This document shows, piece by piece, positions 1 to 5,252 of a DNA stretch of 10,387 bases. Where the stretch lies: contig CASECK010000127.1 of NCBI GenBank assembly GCA_949286295.1, forward strand, positions 1 to 10,387, given 5' to 3'. A program made the translations under genes and the position numbers. The notes under the pieces are model-generated. The model made no database searches. It saw nothing but the letters and a program-made list of their open reading frames with translations, and was not told where the DNA came from. The DNA comes from an uncultured bacterium (lineage in GTDB: Bacteria; Bacillota; Clostridia; Oscillospirales; Oscillospiraceae). Numbering within the stretch: the first letter of the stretch is position 1; every line of letters starts with the position of its first letter.

Positions 1-536
1 GGGCCCTGTTCGGCCACAAGGTCTATGGGGTGGATGTGCCCTCGCTGGAGTATGTGGTGCTGGAGGGGCTGAAGGAGCGGGGGCTGACCATCGGCACGGC
101 GGAGAGCTGCACCGGCGGGCTGATGGCCAAGCGGCTGACCGACGTGCCCGGGGCCTCCCAGGCCTTCTGGGGGGGCGTTGTCTGCTACACCAACCAGGTG
201 AAAGCCAGCGCGCTGGGGGTGCCCCAGGCGCTGCTGGACCAGTACGGCGCCGTCTCCGCCCCGGTGGCCCTGGCCATGGCCCAGGGGGCCAGAGCGGCTC
301 TGGGCTGTCACATCGCCCTGTCCTCCACCGGGGTGGCCGGACCGGAGCGGGACGATTGGGGCAACGAGGTGGGTACCATGTTCGTGGCCATCGACACCCC
401 CGAGGGGAGCCACGTCCGGCCCCTGCACCTTGTCAACCGCCCCGTCCGGGAGCGGCTGCGCACCCAGACGGCCAGCCACGCCTTTGACCTGGCCCGGCGT
501 TTTCTGGCCGGGCTGCCCTATGAGGACGGGGAGTAG
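1..536 (+). CDS. cinA: CinA C-terminal domain (nicotinamide-nucleotide amidase), 5'-truncated by window edge
   Basis: This is the C-terminal amidase domain of the CinA/PncC family. The family deamidates nicotinamide mononucleotide to nicotinate mononucleotide in cytoplasmic NAD salvage. The frame is open from base 3 to the TAG at 534-536, giving 177 visible residues. The family motif AESCTGG is at about residues 33-39, with its serine the expected nucleophile. YTNQVK follows, ending at the conserved lysine near 67, and TGVAGP is near 109-114. The GTG at base 30 is probably not the start, because the upstream in-frame residues (LFGHKVYGVD) look like the linker joining this domain to the N-terminal MoCF-like domain of full-length CinA. 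So I infer a long CinA whose first domain lies outside the window. The family usually has a GG pair just after the TG.AGP motif; here ERDDWGNEVG follows. Loss of activity cannot be inferred from that. A strong terminator follows at 575. Confidence 0.9.
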   Translation, partial: ALFGHKVYGVDVPSLEYVVLEGLKERGLTIGTAESCTGGLMAKRLTDVPGASQAFWGGVVCYTNQVKASALGVPQALLDQYGAVSAPVALAMAQGARAALGCHIALSSTGVAGPERDDWGNEVGTMFVAIDTPEGSHVRPLHLVNRPVRERLRTQTASHAFDLARRFLAGLPYEDGE

Positions 537-574
537 GCCCCTGCTTCAGCGGGCCGTTTTCCCCTGACATAACA

Positions 575-611
575 GAGGAGCGCCGGATACCCGGCGCTCC
601 TCTCATTTTTT
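575..611 (+). terminator. Intrinsic terminator after cinA
   Basis: A perfect 12-bp stem (GAGGAGCGCCGG at 575-586 and its complement at 591-602) closes a 4-base ATAC loop and is followed by six T's at 606-611. It lies 38 bases after the cinA stop. On the minus strand the same stem ends the anti-sigma transcript (stop at 642), but only a scattered-T sequence (CTGTTATGTC) follows there. It is therefore a good plus-strand terminator and at best a weaker one for the convergent operon. Confidence 0.85.
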
Positions 612-641
612 CTCCTGTTCCCGGTGTAAGGCGGGGGGAAC

Positions 642-2282
642 TCAGTCGTCCCAGTCCCGCTCGTACTCCAGCACGGCGCCGCTGGCGCCGTCGATGGTGT
701 ACTCGTACTCCATGCCGCCCGCCCGGAACTCCACCTCGTACTCCAGCCGGCCGTCGTCATAGTCCCGCTCGGTGCGCAGGCCGAACACCTGGCTCTCGCT
801 CAGGCCGGCGTGGGCCAGGGCGGCGGCCTGGGCGGCCGCCGAACCCACGTCCCCGGCGGAGGTGCTGGCGTGCCGCTCGGTGTCGTAGGCGATGACCGAG
901 CCGTCGGCGGCGGCGATGGTGTAGTCATACTCGGTGGTACCCGACCAGAACTCCACCTCGTACTCCAGCCGGCCGTCGTCCCACTCCTGCTTGACCTTCA
1001 GGTCGGTAATCTGCCCCTGACTCAGCCCGGCATGGCCCAGGGCGGCGGACAGGGCCGCGTCCCGGCCCACGTCTCCGCTCCCCCCTCCGGCGGGGGCGCC
1101 GTGGGTCTCCCGCTCCTGCTTGAGCACGGAGCCGTCGGCGGCGGCGATGGTGTAGTCATACTCGGTGGTCCCGTACCAGAACTCCACCTCGTACTCCAGC
1201 CGGCCGTTGTCCCAGTCCTGCTGGACCCGCAGGCCGGTGACCTGGCCGGCGCTCAGGCCGGCGTGGGCCAGGGCGGCGTTCTGGGCGGCCTGGCTGCCGA
1301 TGTCTCCGGCGGAGGGGGCTGTGGTCCCGGCGCCGCCGGACATGACGTCCTGGGCGCCGCTGAGCACCTGGCCGGTCCAGGCGTCCACGATATACTCAAA
1401 CTCGCCCCGGGTGGTCTGCACGTCCACCTCGTAGTGGGGGATGCGCTCGTCCAGCTCGGGGTCCACCTCTACAAACAGCGCCTGGGAGGCCGTCAGCCCG
1501 GCGTGGGCCAGGGCGGCCTGGGCGGCCTGCTCCCGGCCGATGGGCATGGCCGGGGCGCCCACTCTGGCCAGGTCCCGCAGCTCCTCCACCGACAGCTGGG
1601 CCAGCTGGCCAAAGTCCAGCGTCCCGTTCAGGGCCAGCACCTGGTTGACCAGGCTGGCCTTGCCCGTGGAGATGTTGTAATCCCGGGCCTGCTGGTTCAG
1701 CTCGTCGCTCATGCTCACCGTCTGGCTGAGGATGGAGGCGTTGGAGGACTGGGCCTGCAGCACGGCATCCACCGTGCCGGTCAGCTCCTGCTGCAGCTTG
1801 GCGGCCCGGGCCTGGTCGGTGTCCTCCACCGAGATCATAATGGCCGAGGAGATGCTGTCCAGGTAGCCGCTGCGCACCAGGGAACCCACAATGGCGTTCA
1901 CCGCCACGTCCAGCTTGGTGCCCTTCAGGTCGGCTCCGCCCCCCATATCGGCCAGCACCGCCACGGCCTCGTCGTTGAGGGGCAGGCAGGAGAGGACCTT
2001 CTCCCGCTGGTTCACCGACAGCTGGATGCTGGGGTTGACGTCCAGGGAGACCACCGAGGCCACGGCGTTGGCCTGCTGGTAGTACAGCCCGCCGCCCCCC
2101 GCCAGGACCAGGGCCAGGCAGGCGGCCACAAGGCCGCGCACGGCCCGGTTCTTCTTGCGCGCGGGCAGGGGAATCACAGTCCCCTTCCGCTCCTCACAGC
2201 GGGAGAGCACCCCCTCCAGATCATCGGGGGCGGCGGCGGACAGGGCGCGGCAAAGCCGCCGTTCCAGCTCCATATCTGTCAT
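642..2282 (-). CDS. RsgI-like membrane anti-sigma factor with four PepSY repeats
   Basis: A 546-residue protein, probably the anti-sigma partner of the ECF sigma factor upstream. Residues 1-47 are a short cytoplasmic segment (LEGVLSRCEERKG, the kind of N-terminus seen in RsgI-type anti-sigma factors). Residues 48-67 form one membrane helix. A domain from about 74 begins SVVSLDVNPSIQLSVN, the hallmark of the RsgI middle domain. Four PepSY-like units of about 65-70 residues follow, at roughly 247-313, 330-396, 407-472 and 480-546, each with an (A/G)HAGL helix and an EYEV-type beta strand (in the first HYEV). The topology puts the PepSY units outside the cell, where they may sense a ligand or inhibit a protease. 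The ATG at 2282 overlaps the sigma stop as ATGA, which indicates translational coupling; the open frame extends further upstream but only over sigma-factor sequence. The ligand is unknown. The membrane anti-sigma role is inferred from domain order and position. Confidence 0.85.
   Translation of the reverse strand: MTDMELERRLCRALSAAAPDDLEGVLSRCEERKGTVIPLPARKKNRAVRGLVAACLALVLAGGGGLYYQQANAVASVVSLDVNPSIQLSVNQREKVLSCLPLNDEAVAVLADMGGGADLKGTKLDVAVNAIVGSLVRSGYLDSISSAIMISVEDTDQARAAKLQQELTGTVDAVLQAQSSNASILSQTVSMSDELNQQARDYNISTGKASLVNQVLALNGTLDFGQLAQLSVEELRDLARVGAPAMPIGREQAAQAALAHAGLTASQALFVEVDPELDERIPHYEVDVQTTRGEFEYIVDAWTGQVLSGAQDVMSGGAGTTAPSAGDIGSQAAQNAALAHAGLSAGQVTGLRVQQDWDNGRLEYEVEFWYGTTEYDYTIAAADGSVLKQERETHGAPAGGGSGDVGRDAALSAALGHAGLSQGQITDLKVKQEWDDGRLEYEVEFWSGTTEYDYTIAAADGSVIAYDTERHASTSAGDVGSAAAQAAALAHAGLSESQVFGLRTERDYDDGRLEYEVEFRAGGMEYEYTIDGASGAVLEYERDWDD
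898..990 (-). repeat. PepSY-repeat DNA duplicate, copy 1 (within PepSY unit 3)
   Basis: These 93 bases match 1129-1221 with 5 mismatches by eye, offset by exactly 231 bases (77 codons). The first 41 bases (898-938) are identical. The segment encodes DGRLEYEVEFW.GTTEYDY and the following TIAAADGSV strand. The other two PepSY units share the protein motif but are much more diverged in DNA. Confidence 0.85.
1129..1221 (-). repeat. PepSY-repeat DNA duplicate, copy 2 (within PepSY unit 2)
   Basis: Partner of the 898-990 copy at a 231-base offset. It encodes NGRLEYEVEFWYGTTEYDY plus the same TIAAADGSV strand. The near identity suggests a recent in-frame tandem duplication or gene conversion between PepSY units 2 and 3. 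Confidence 0.85.
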
Positions 2283-2860
2283 CGGGCATCCACTCCTTCC
2301 AGGTGAGTTCTCATCTTCTTCAGGGCGCGGTGGTATTTGGACAGCACCGTGGCCAGAGGCAGCTCCAGCAGCTGGGCAATCTCCCGGTGCTTCAGCCCGG
2401 TGACCGCGTGGAGCACCACCACCCGGCGCTCCTGCTCCTCTAAAATGGCCAGAGCGCCCTGGAGCACCTGCCGGTCCTCGGGGCTCACCGACGGGGCGCC
2501 GGCGGGAATGGCGTCCCACTCCTCCTCGCTCAGCTCCCCCTGCCGCTCCCGCTGCCGCAGGCTCATCAACGCCAGGTTCCGGGCCAGGGAGAGAATCCAC
2601 CCCATGGGCGCGCCCTGGGGGCGGTACTGGGGGGCTTTTTCCCAGATGCGGACAAAGGCGTCCTGGGTCAGGTCCTGGGCGTCGTGGGCGCTTTTCACAT
2701 AGGACAGCACCAAGCCGTATACCGCCGCCCGGGTCTGGTGATACAGCTGGGCCAGGGCCTCCTGGTCGCCGGCGGCTATCTCCAGCAGCAGCCGGTCCAG
2801 CGTCTCGCGCCGGTCCTGCGCCTCCTCTTCCGTTGTCTGCGCCATCAGCAGCATCAGCAT
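2279..2860 (-). CDS. ECF-type RNA polymerase sigma factor
   Basis: A 193-residue sigma-70 family protein of the ECF class, containing only regions 2 and 4. Region 2 runs from about residue 36 to 102 and includes the DAQDLTQDAFVRIWEK core-binding and promoter-melting stretch, with MGWILSLARNLAL after it. Region 4 runs from about 130 to 186, with the helix-turn-helix HREIAQLLELPLATVLSKYHRALKKM. The ATG at 2860 is chosen because CAGGAGAA (2868-2875) lies 9 bases before it. In-frame ATGs at 2854 and 2845 are nearer. An ATG at 2920, with its own AGGAG, would add 20 residues and cannot be excluded. The stop overlaps the anti-sigma start by ATGA, so the pair is co-translated. ECF sigmas are usually held inactive by the membrane partner until a signal arrives; the signal here is not evident. 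The regulon cannot be read from the window. Confidence 0.9.
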   Translation of the reverse strand: MLMLLMAQTTEEEAQDRRETLDRLLLEIAAGDQEALAQLYHQTRAAVYGLVLSYVKSAHDAQDLTQDAFVRIWEKAPQYRPQGAPMGWILSLARNLALMSLRQRERQGELSEEEWDAIPAGAPSVSPEDRQVLQGALAILEEQERRVVVLHAVTGLKHREIAQLLELPLATVLSKYHRALKKMRTHLEGVDAR

Positions 2861-2938
2861 GGGCCATTTCTCCTGTCGTCTGGGTAATGCGCCGGGAGGG
2901 AATTTTATTGCAGGGCGCATCCCATTTTTTCTCCTATT

Positions 2939-2967
2939 TTTATACCCCTTTTTTGAAAAAAAAGCAA
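2939..2967 (-). promoter_or_regulatory. Candidate sigma-A promoter for the sigma/anti-sigma operon
   Basis: TTGCTT (2967-2962) and TATAAA (2944-2939) are separated by exactly 17 bases on the minus strand, 80 bases before the chosen sigma start. The -35 and much of the spacer are the T-tract of the upstream bioY terminator, so part of the match may reflect homopolymer sequence. A housekeeping promoter would allow basal expression; autoregulation by the ECF sigma itself is common, but I see no clear ECF-type promoter here. Confidence 0.5.
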
Positions 2968-2985
2968 GAGCCGCCAAGACGGCTC
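2956..2985 (-). terminator. Intrinsic terminator after bioY
   Basis: Read on the minus strand, GAGCCG and CGGCTC (2985-2980 and 2973-2968) form a 6-bp stem with a 6-base loop. TTGC and an uninterrupted run of eight T's (2963-2956) follow. It begins 12 bases after the bioY stop, so it ends that transcript before the sigma gene. Confidence 0.8.
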
Positions 2986-2997
2986 CCGCTCTTCCTC

Positions 2998-3558
2998 TTA
3001 CGGGTGCATGGGGAAAAATCCTGCCCGCTCCAGCCCCCGCCGGACGGCGGGACCCAGCGCCATGGCCGCCGCCAGCTTGGCCAGGTCCCCGGGGAGAAAG
3101 GGGAACACGCAGGTCCACAGGGCCGGCAGGAGCGCCGTGCCCGACTGGGCGCAGTACCAGGCGGTACCAAGGGCATACAGCACCGCCGTGGCCGCCGCCA
3201 GGCCGGCCAGCTGCCCACCCCGGCTCCGGGGAAAGCGCTCCGCCGCCAGGCCGGCCAGGGCGGCCAGCGGGATGTAGCCGATGATATAGCCCCCCGTGGG
3301 ACCGGCCACCACCCCCAGGCCGGCGGAAAAGCCGTTGAACACCGGCATCCCCGCCGCCCCCAGCAGCACGTATACCCCGGCGGCGGCCGCCGCCCGCCGC
3401 CAGCCCAGCGCATAGGCCGACAGGTACAGGGCCAGCGTGCAAAGGGTGATGGGCACCGGCCCCACCGGCACCGCGAAGGGGGCCACCGCCGCGGTCAGTG
3501 CCGCCGCCGCCCCGGTCACGGTCAGGGAACGAATGGAAATGCTCCCGCTCTGTCTCAT
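2998..3558 (-). CDS. bioY: BioY biotin transporter, substrate-binding (S) component of an ECF transporter
   Basis: A 186-residue, strongly hydrophobic membrane protein with about six helices. BioY binds biotin and works with the shared energy-coupling ATPases and the T subunit, which are not in this window. Family motifs visible: GPVPITLCTLALYL (about 33-46), GAAGMPVFNGF (67-77), GPTGGYIIGY (86-95) and FLPGDLAKL (154-162). The ATG at 3558 is chosen over the in-frame TTG at 3612, although the TTG has an excellent GGAGG ahead of it. A perfect sigma-A promoter has its -10 at 3609-3604, so the TTG would lie outside the transcript. AGAGAGG at 3574-3568 sits 9 bases before the ATG. The gene is probably monocistronic, with a terminator at 2956. 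Two dyads resembling BirA boxes cover the promoter, so repression by biotin-loaded BirA is expected. Confidence 0.93.
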   Translation of the reverse strand: MRQSGSISIRSLTVTGAAAALTAAVAPFAVPVGPVPITLCTLALYLSAYALGWRRAAAAAGVYVLLGAAGMPVFNGFSAGLGVVAGPTGGYIIGYIPLAALAGLAAERFPRSRGGQLAGLAAATAVLYALGTAWYCAQSGTALLPALWTCVFPFLPGDLAKLAAAMALGPAVRRGLERAGFFPMHP

Positions 3559-3581
3559 AGTATCCGGCCTCTCTTTCCAGT

Positions 3582-3612
3582 TTGTAAACCTTTTTTCTTT
3601 TGCAGTATACAA
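3582..3612. promoter_or_regulatory. Candidate BirA operator 2 (overlaps bioY -10 and start site)
   Basis: TTGTAAAC-N15-GTATACAA, with one mismatch between the arms. The left arm with its next base is TTGTAAACC, the consensus BirA half-site. Arm length and spacing are the same as in operator 1, and the dyad centres are 44 bases apart. It covers the -10 box and the predicted start site near 3597. Confidence 0.65.
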
Positions 3613-3632
3613 TCATCTCCTCCCATTGTCAA
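3604..3632 (-). promoter_or_regulatory. bioY sigma-A promoter
   Basis: Minus-strand TTGACA (3632-3627) and TATACT (3609-3604) with a 17-base spacer: a consensus -35 and a one-mismatch -10. Transcription should start near 3597. The GGAGGAG in the spacer resembles a ribosome binding site but is upstream of the predicted transcript. Confidence 0.85.
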
Positions 3633-3656
3633 CAAAAACTTTTATCTGGTTGACAA
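3626..3656. promoter_or_regulatory. Candidate BirA operator 1 (overlaps bioY -35)
   Basis: A perfect inverted repeat TTGTCAAC-N15-GTTGACAA. It closely resembles the BirA box (TTGTAAACC ... GGTTTACAA) known upstream of biotin genes in many bacteria, though the spacer is a little shorter than the one I recall for the consensus. Its inner arm contains the -35 hexamer of bioY, so a bound repressor would block RNA polymerase. Confidence 0.7.
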
Positions 3657-3772
3657 AAATTCCTATCTGTAGGAATTTTTCCCTATATATCGGAAAGTCC
3701 TTTGCGCACACAGCAAATTCCTATATATAGGAAAACTCCCCCGCGGGGAAAATTCCTATATATAGGAATTTT
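3655..3772. repeat. Array of four AT-rich palindromes (TTCC-N8/9-GGAA) upstream of bioY
   Basis: Four dyads in 118 bases. Copy 1 (3655-3680) has 11-bp arms ending TTCCTA and starting TAGGAA, around TCTG. Copy 2 (3678-3696) is degenerate: TTTCC and GGAAA around a 9-base centre. Copy 3 (3718-3733) is TTCC-TATATATA-GGAA. Copy 4 (3749-3772) is a perfect 24-bp palindrome with the same core and AAAA/TTTT flanks. Centres lie near 3667.5, 3687, 3725.5 and 3760.5. The array fills the gap between the ABC-operon hairpin and the bioY control region. No coding frame of note runs through it. I do not recognise the motif; operator sites for a dimeric regulator are the most natural reading. Confidence 0.85.
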
Positions 3773-3783
3773 GAGGCGAACGA

Positions 3784-3813
3784 AACCGGCAGCGGCCTGG
3801 GCCGCTGCCGGTT
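3784..3813 (-). terminator. Hairpin terminator-like structure after the ABC operon
   Basis: A perfect 14-bp stem (AACCGGCAGCGGCC and its complement) with a 2-base centre, starting 13 bases after the last permease stop. Read on the minus strand it is followed by TCGTTCGCC, which is poor in T's. It is probably the operon's transcript end or a 3'-stabilising hairpin rather than a textbook intrinsic terminator. Confidence 0.65.
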
Positions 3814-3826
3814 CATGTTCCCCTAT

Positions 3827-4540
3827 TCAGGTTTTGACAACCGCGTGGAGCAGGGACCAGACGGCCCACACCAGCGCCACCGCCGCCGTGACGGCGCAGG
3901 CCCCCACCATGGCGGGAGTCCAGGCTCCGATGGCCAGGATGTTGCCCCCCTGGAGCTGGGGGCCGAAACTGGCCGCCATCCAGATTCCCCAGATGGCCCA
4001 GGCCCCCTTGCCGCCGTAGCGCTGCACCACCGCCCCCAGAATCAGCCCCAGGGCCAGGCCGGCCGCGGCAAACAGCGGCCACAGCCACCCGTCCAGCGCC
4101 ACCGGCTCTATCCACAACCGCGCCCCATCCGGCGGCGGGCCGGCCTGCTCCAGCACACCCCAGCCCTCTTTCCCCGCCAGGGCCGCCCACAGCCAGGGGC
4201 ACAGCCAGCGCTCCACCGCGGCCAGAAGGGCCGCCAGGCCCAGGGCGAAGGCCGCCTGAACGCCGGTCAGGCCCACCGTCAGCCCCAGCGCCCGGCGGCG
4301 GGTCTGGCTAAAGCGCAGGGCCGTTTGAAAGAACACCATCACGTAGGACAAGCTGGCAATCAGCACCAGGATGGCCGCCGCCGCAGGCAACAGGGCGCCG
4401 GACAGCAGCGTCACGCTGCCCGGATTTCTGACGGCCACAATCCATCCGGTGACCAGCTGGGCCAGCAAAAACAGGCCCCCCTCCACCGAGACATAGAGCC
4501 ACAGGTCCTCCCGGTTCTGGACAACGATTTTTCTCAACAT
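3827..4540 (-). CDS. ABC transporter permease, second of a related pair
   Basis: A 237-residue integral membrane protein with about six predicted helices, including AQLVTGWIVAV, LLPAAAAILVLIASLSYVMVFF, AALLAAVERWLC and AAVALVWAVWSLL. It is the fourth gene of the GntR-ATPase-permease operon. The cytoplasmic stretch RFSQTRRRALGLTVGLTG matches in position and character the LALSMGARRRDFF stretch of the neighbouring permease. This suggests the two are distant paralogues that form a heterodimeric membrane channel driven by the ATPase. The ATG at 4540 is 6 bases after the upstream stop, with GAGGTGAG overlapping that stop as ribosome binding site. The substrate cannot be read from sequence; YtrA-regulated ABC operons in Firmicutes are usually tied to cell-envelope stress or antibiotic peptides, a family-level analogy only. 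Confidence 0.8.
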   Translation of the reverse strand: MLRKIVVQNREDLWLYVSVEGGLFLLAQLVTGWIVAVRNPGSVTLLSGALLPAAAAILVLIASLSYVMVFFQTALRFSQTRRRALGLTVGLTGVQAAFALGLAALLAAVERWLCPWLWAALAGKEGWGVLEQAGPPPDGARLWIEPVALDGWLWPLFAAAGLALGLILGAVVQRYGGKGAWAIWGIWMAASFGPQLQGGNILAIGAWTPAMVGACAVTAAVALVWAVWSLLHAVVKT

Positions 4541-4546
4541 TCCAGC

Positions 4547-5239
4547 TCACCTCACCGCAAACCTTTGAATCTGCCGCCAGAGGACCGCCTCGGCGGCCGC
4601 GCCGGCCGCCAGCATCCCCAGAAGCAGGGCGCCTGGCAGGCTCCTCCACAGGCCGCTCCACCCGCTGTCCATCAGAAAGGCCCAGGCCCCGGCGTCGGAG
4701 CGCACCGCCAGCAGCGCCGCGCCGGCCGTCATCAGGAGCATCGCCCCGACGATGACGGCCCCTCCCCAGACCTTAGAGCGGGTGCACAGCAGGCCGCCCA
4801 CGCAGCCCAGCACCAGGATGGCCAGACAGGCCACGGGGAACAGGGCCAGCGCGGCCCCGCGGAACAGCCCGATGATTCCCCAGCCGCCGTCCGCCCTCCA
4901 GCCGGCCAGCGCCGGCAGCAGCGCCAGGGCCAGCTGCAAAAGCCAGCCCGCCCCGGCGCACACCGCCATGGCCCCCTGAAGCGCCCAGAAGAAATCCCGG
5001 CGGCGGGCCCCCATGGACAGGGCCAGGTTCAGGCCGCTGCCGCACAGGGAGAAGCCGAATATAAACAGCACCAGCAGCACAAACAGGGGAAAGGCCCCGT
5101 AGTAGCTGGCAAACAGGTTGTCCGCCCCCCGGCCCACGCCAGTGGCGCAGCACCCCGCGGCCACCACCGCCCCAAAGGCCGCCAGCGCGGCCATGCCCCG
5201 CCAGGTGAAGTGGAGCAGAAAGCGAAATGAACGCAGCAT
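4547..5239 (-). CDS. ABC transporter permease, first of a related pair
   Basis: A 230-residue hydrophobic protein, mostly membrane helices (about six), starting MLRSFRFLLHFTWRG. It contains the motif LSMGARRRDFFWALQG (about 74-89). A similar short cytoplasmic loop between helices occurs in many ABC-2-type permeases of GntR-ATPase-permease operons. The ATG at 5239 is chosen because AAGGAGGC lies 7 bases before it and it falls 13 bases after the ATPase stop; an in-frame extension to 5287 would run back into the ATPase and lacks family character. It should pair with the next gene's product as the membrane half of the transporter. The transported molecule is unknown. Confidence 0.82.
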   Translation of the reverse strand: MLRSFRFLLHFTWRGMAALAAFGAVVAAGCCATGVGRGADNLFASYYGAFPLFVLLVLFIFGFSLCGSGLNLALSMGARRRDFFWALQGAMAVCAGAGWLLQLALALLPALAGWRADGGWGIIGLFRGAALALFPVACLAILVLGCVGGLLCTRSKVWGGAVIVGAMLLMTAGAALLAVRSDAGAWAFLMDSGWSGLWRSLPGALLLGMLAAGAAAEAVLWRQIQRFAVR

Positions 5240-5252
5240 CCCCACCGCCTCC

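Noticed and set aside
810..2306. A 498-codon open frame on the plus strand opposite the anti-sigma gene, with repeated segments
   Set aside because: It mirrors the PepSY repeats of the real minus-strand gene. The composition (Gly, Val, Leu, His, Gln runs) is typical of antisense reading in GC-rich DNA, and it has no family similarity.
642..2867. A 741-residue version of the anti-sigma protein starting at 2867
   Set aside because: The extra N-terminus is the sigma gene read in another frame. The ATGA overlap at 2282 and the RsgI-type N-terminus starting there mark the true start.
2903..2926. A six-codon leader peptide (MGCALQ) with AGGAG ahead of it, upstream of the sigma gene
   Set aside because: It is too short to judge, with no run of regulatory codons and no attenuator hairpin after it. 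The AGGAG could equally serve the alternative sigma start at 2920.
3655..3772. The palindrome array as a CRISPR array or miniature transposon
   Set aside because: The units are palindromic with irregular spacing (about 19, 38 and 35 bases between centres) and have no spacers of constant length. I see no terminal inverted repeat plus target duplication framing the segment.
3815..5230. A 471-codon plus-strand frame rich in Gln, Pro, Gly and His opposite the permeases
   Set aside because: It is antisense to two hydrophobic membrane proteins with good ribosome binding sites and operon spacing. The composition is that expected from reversing Leu/Ala-rich codons.
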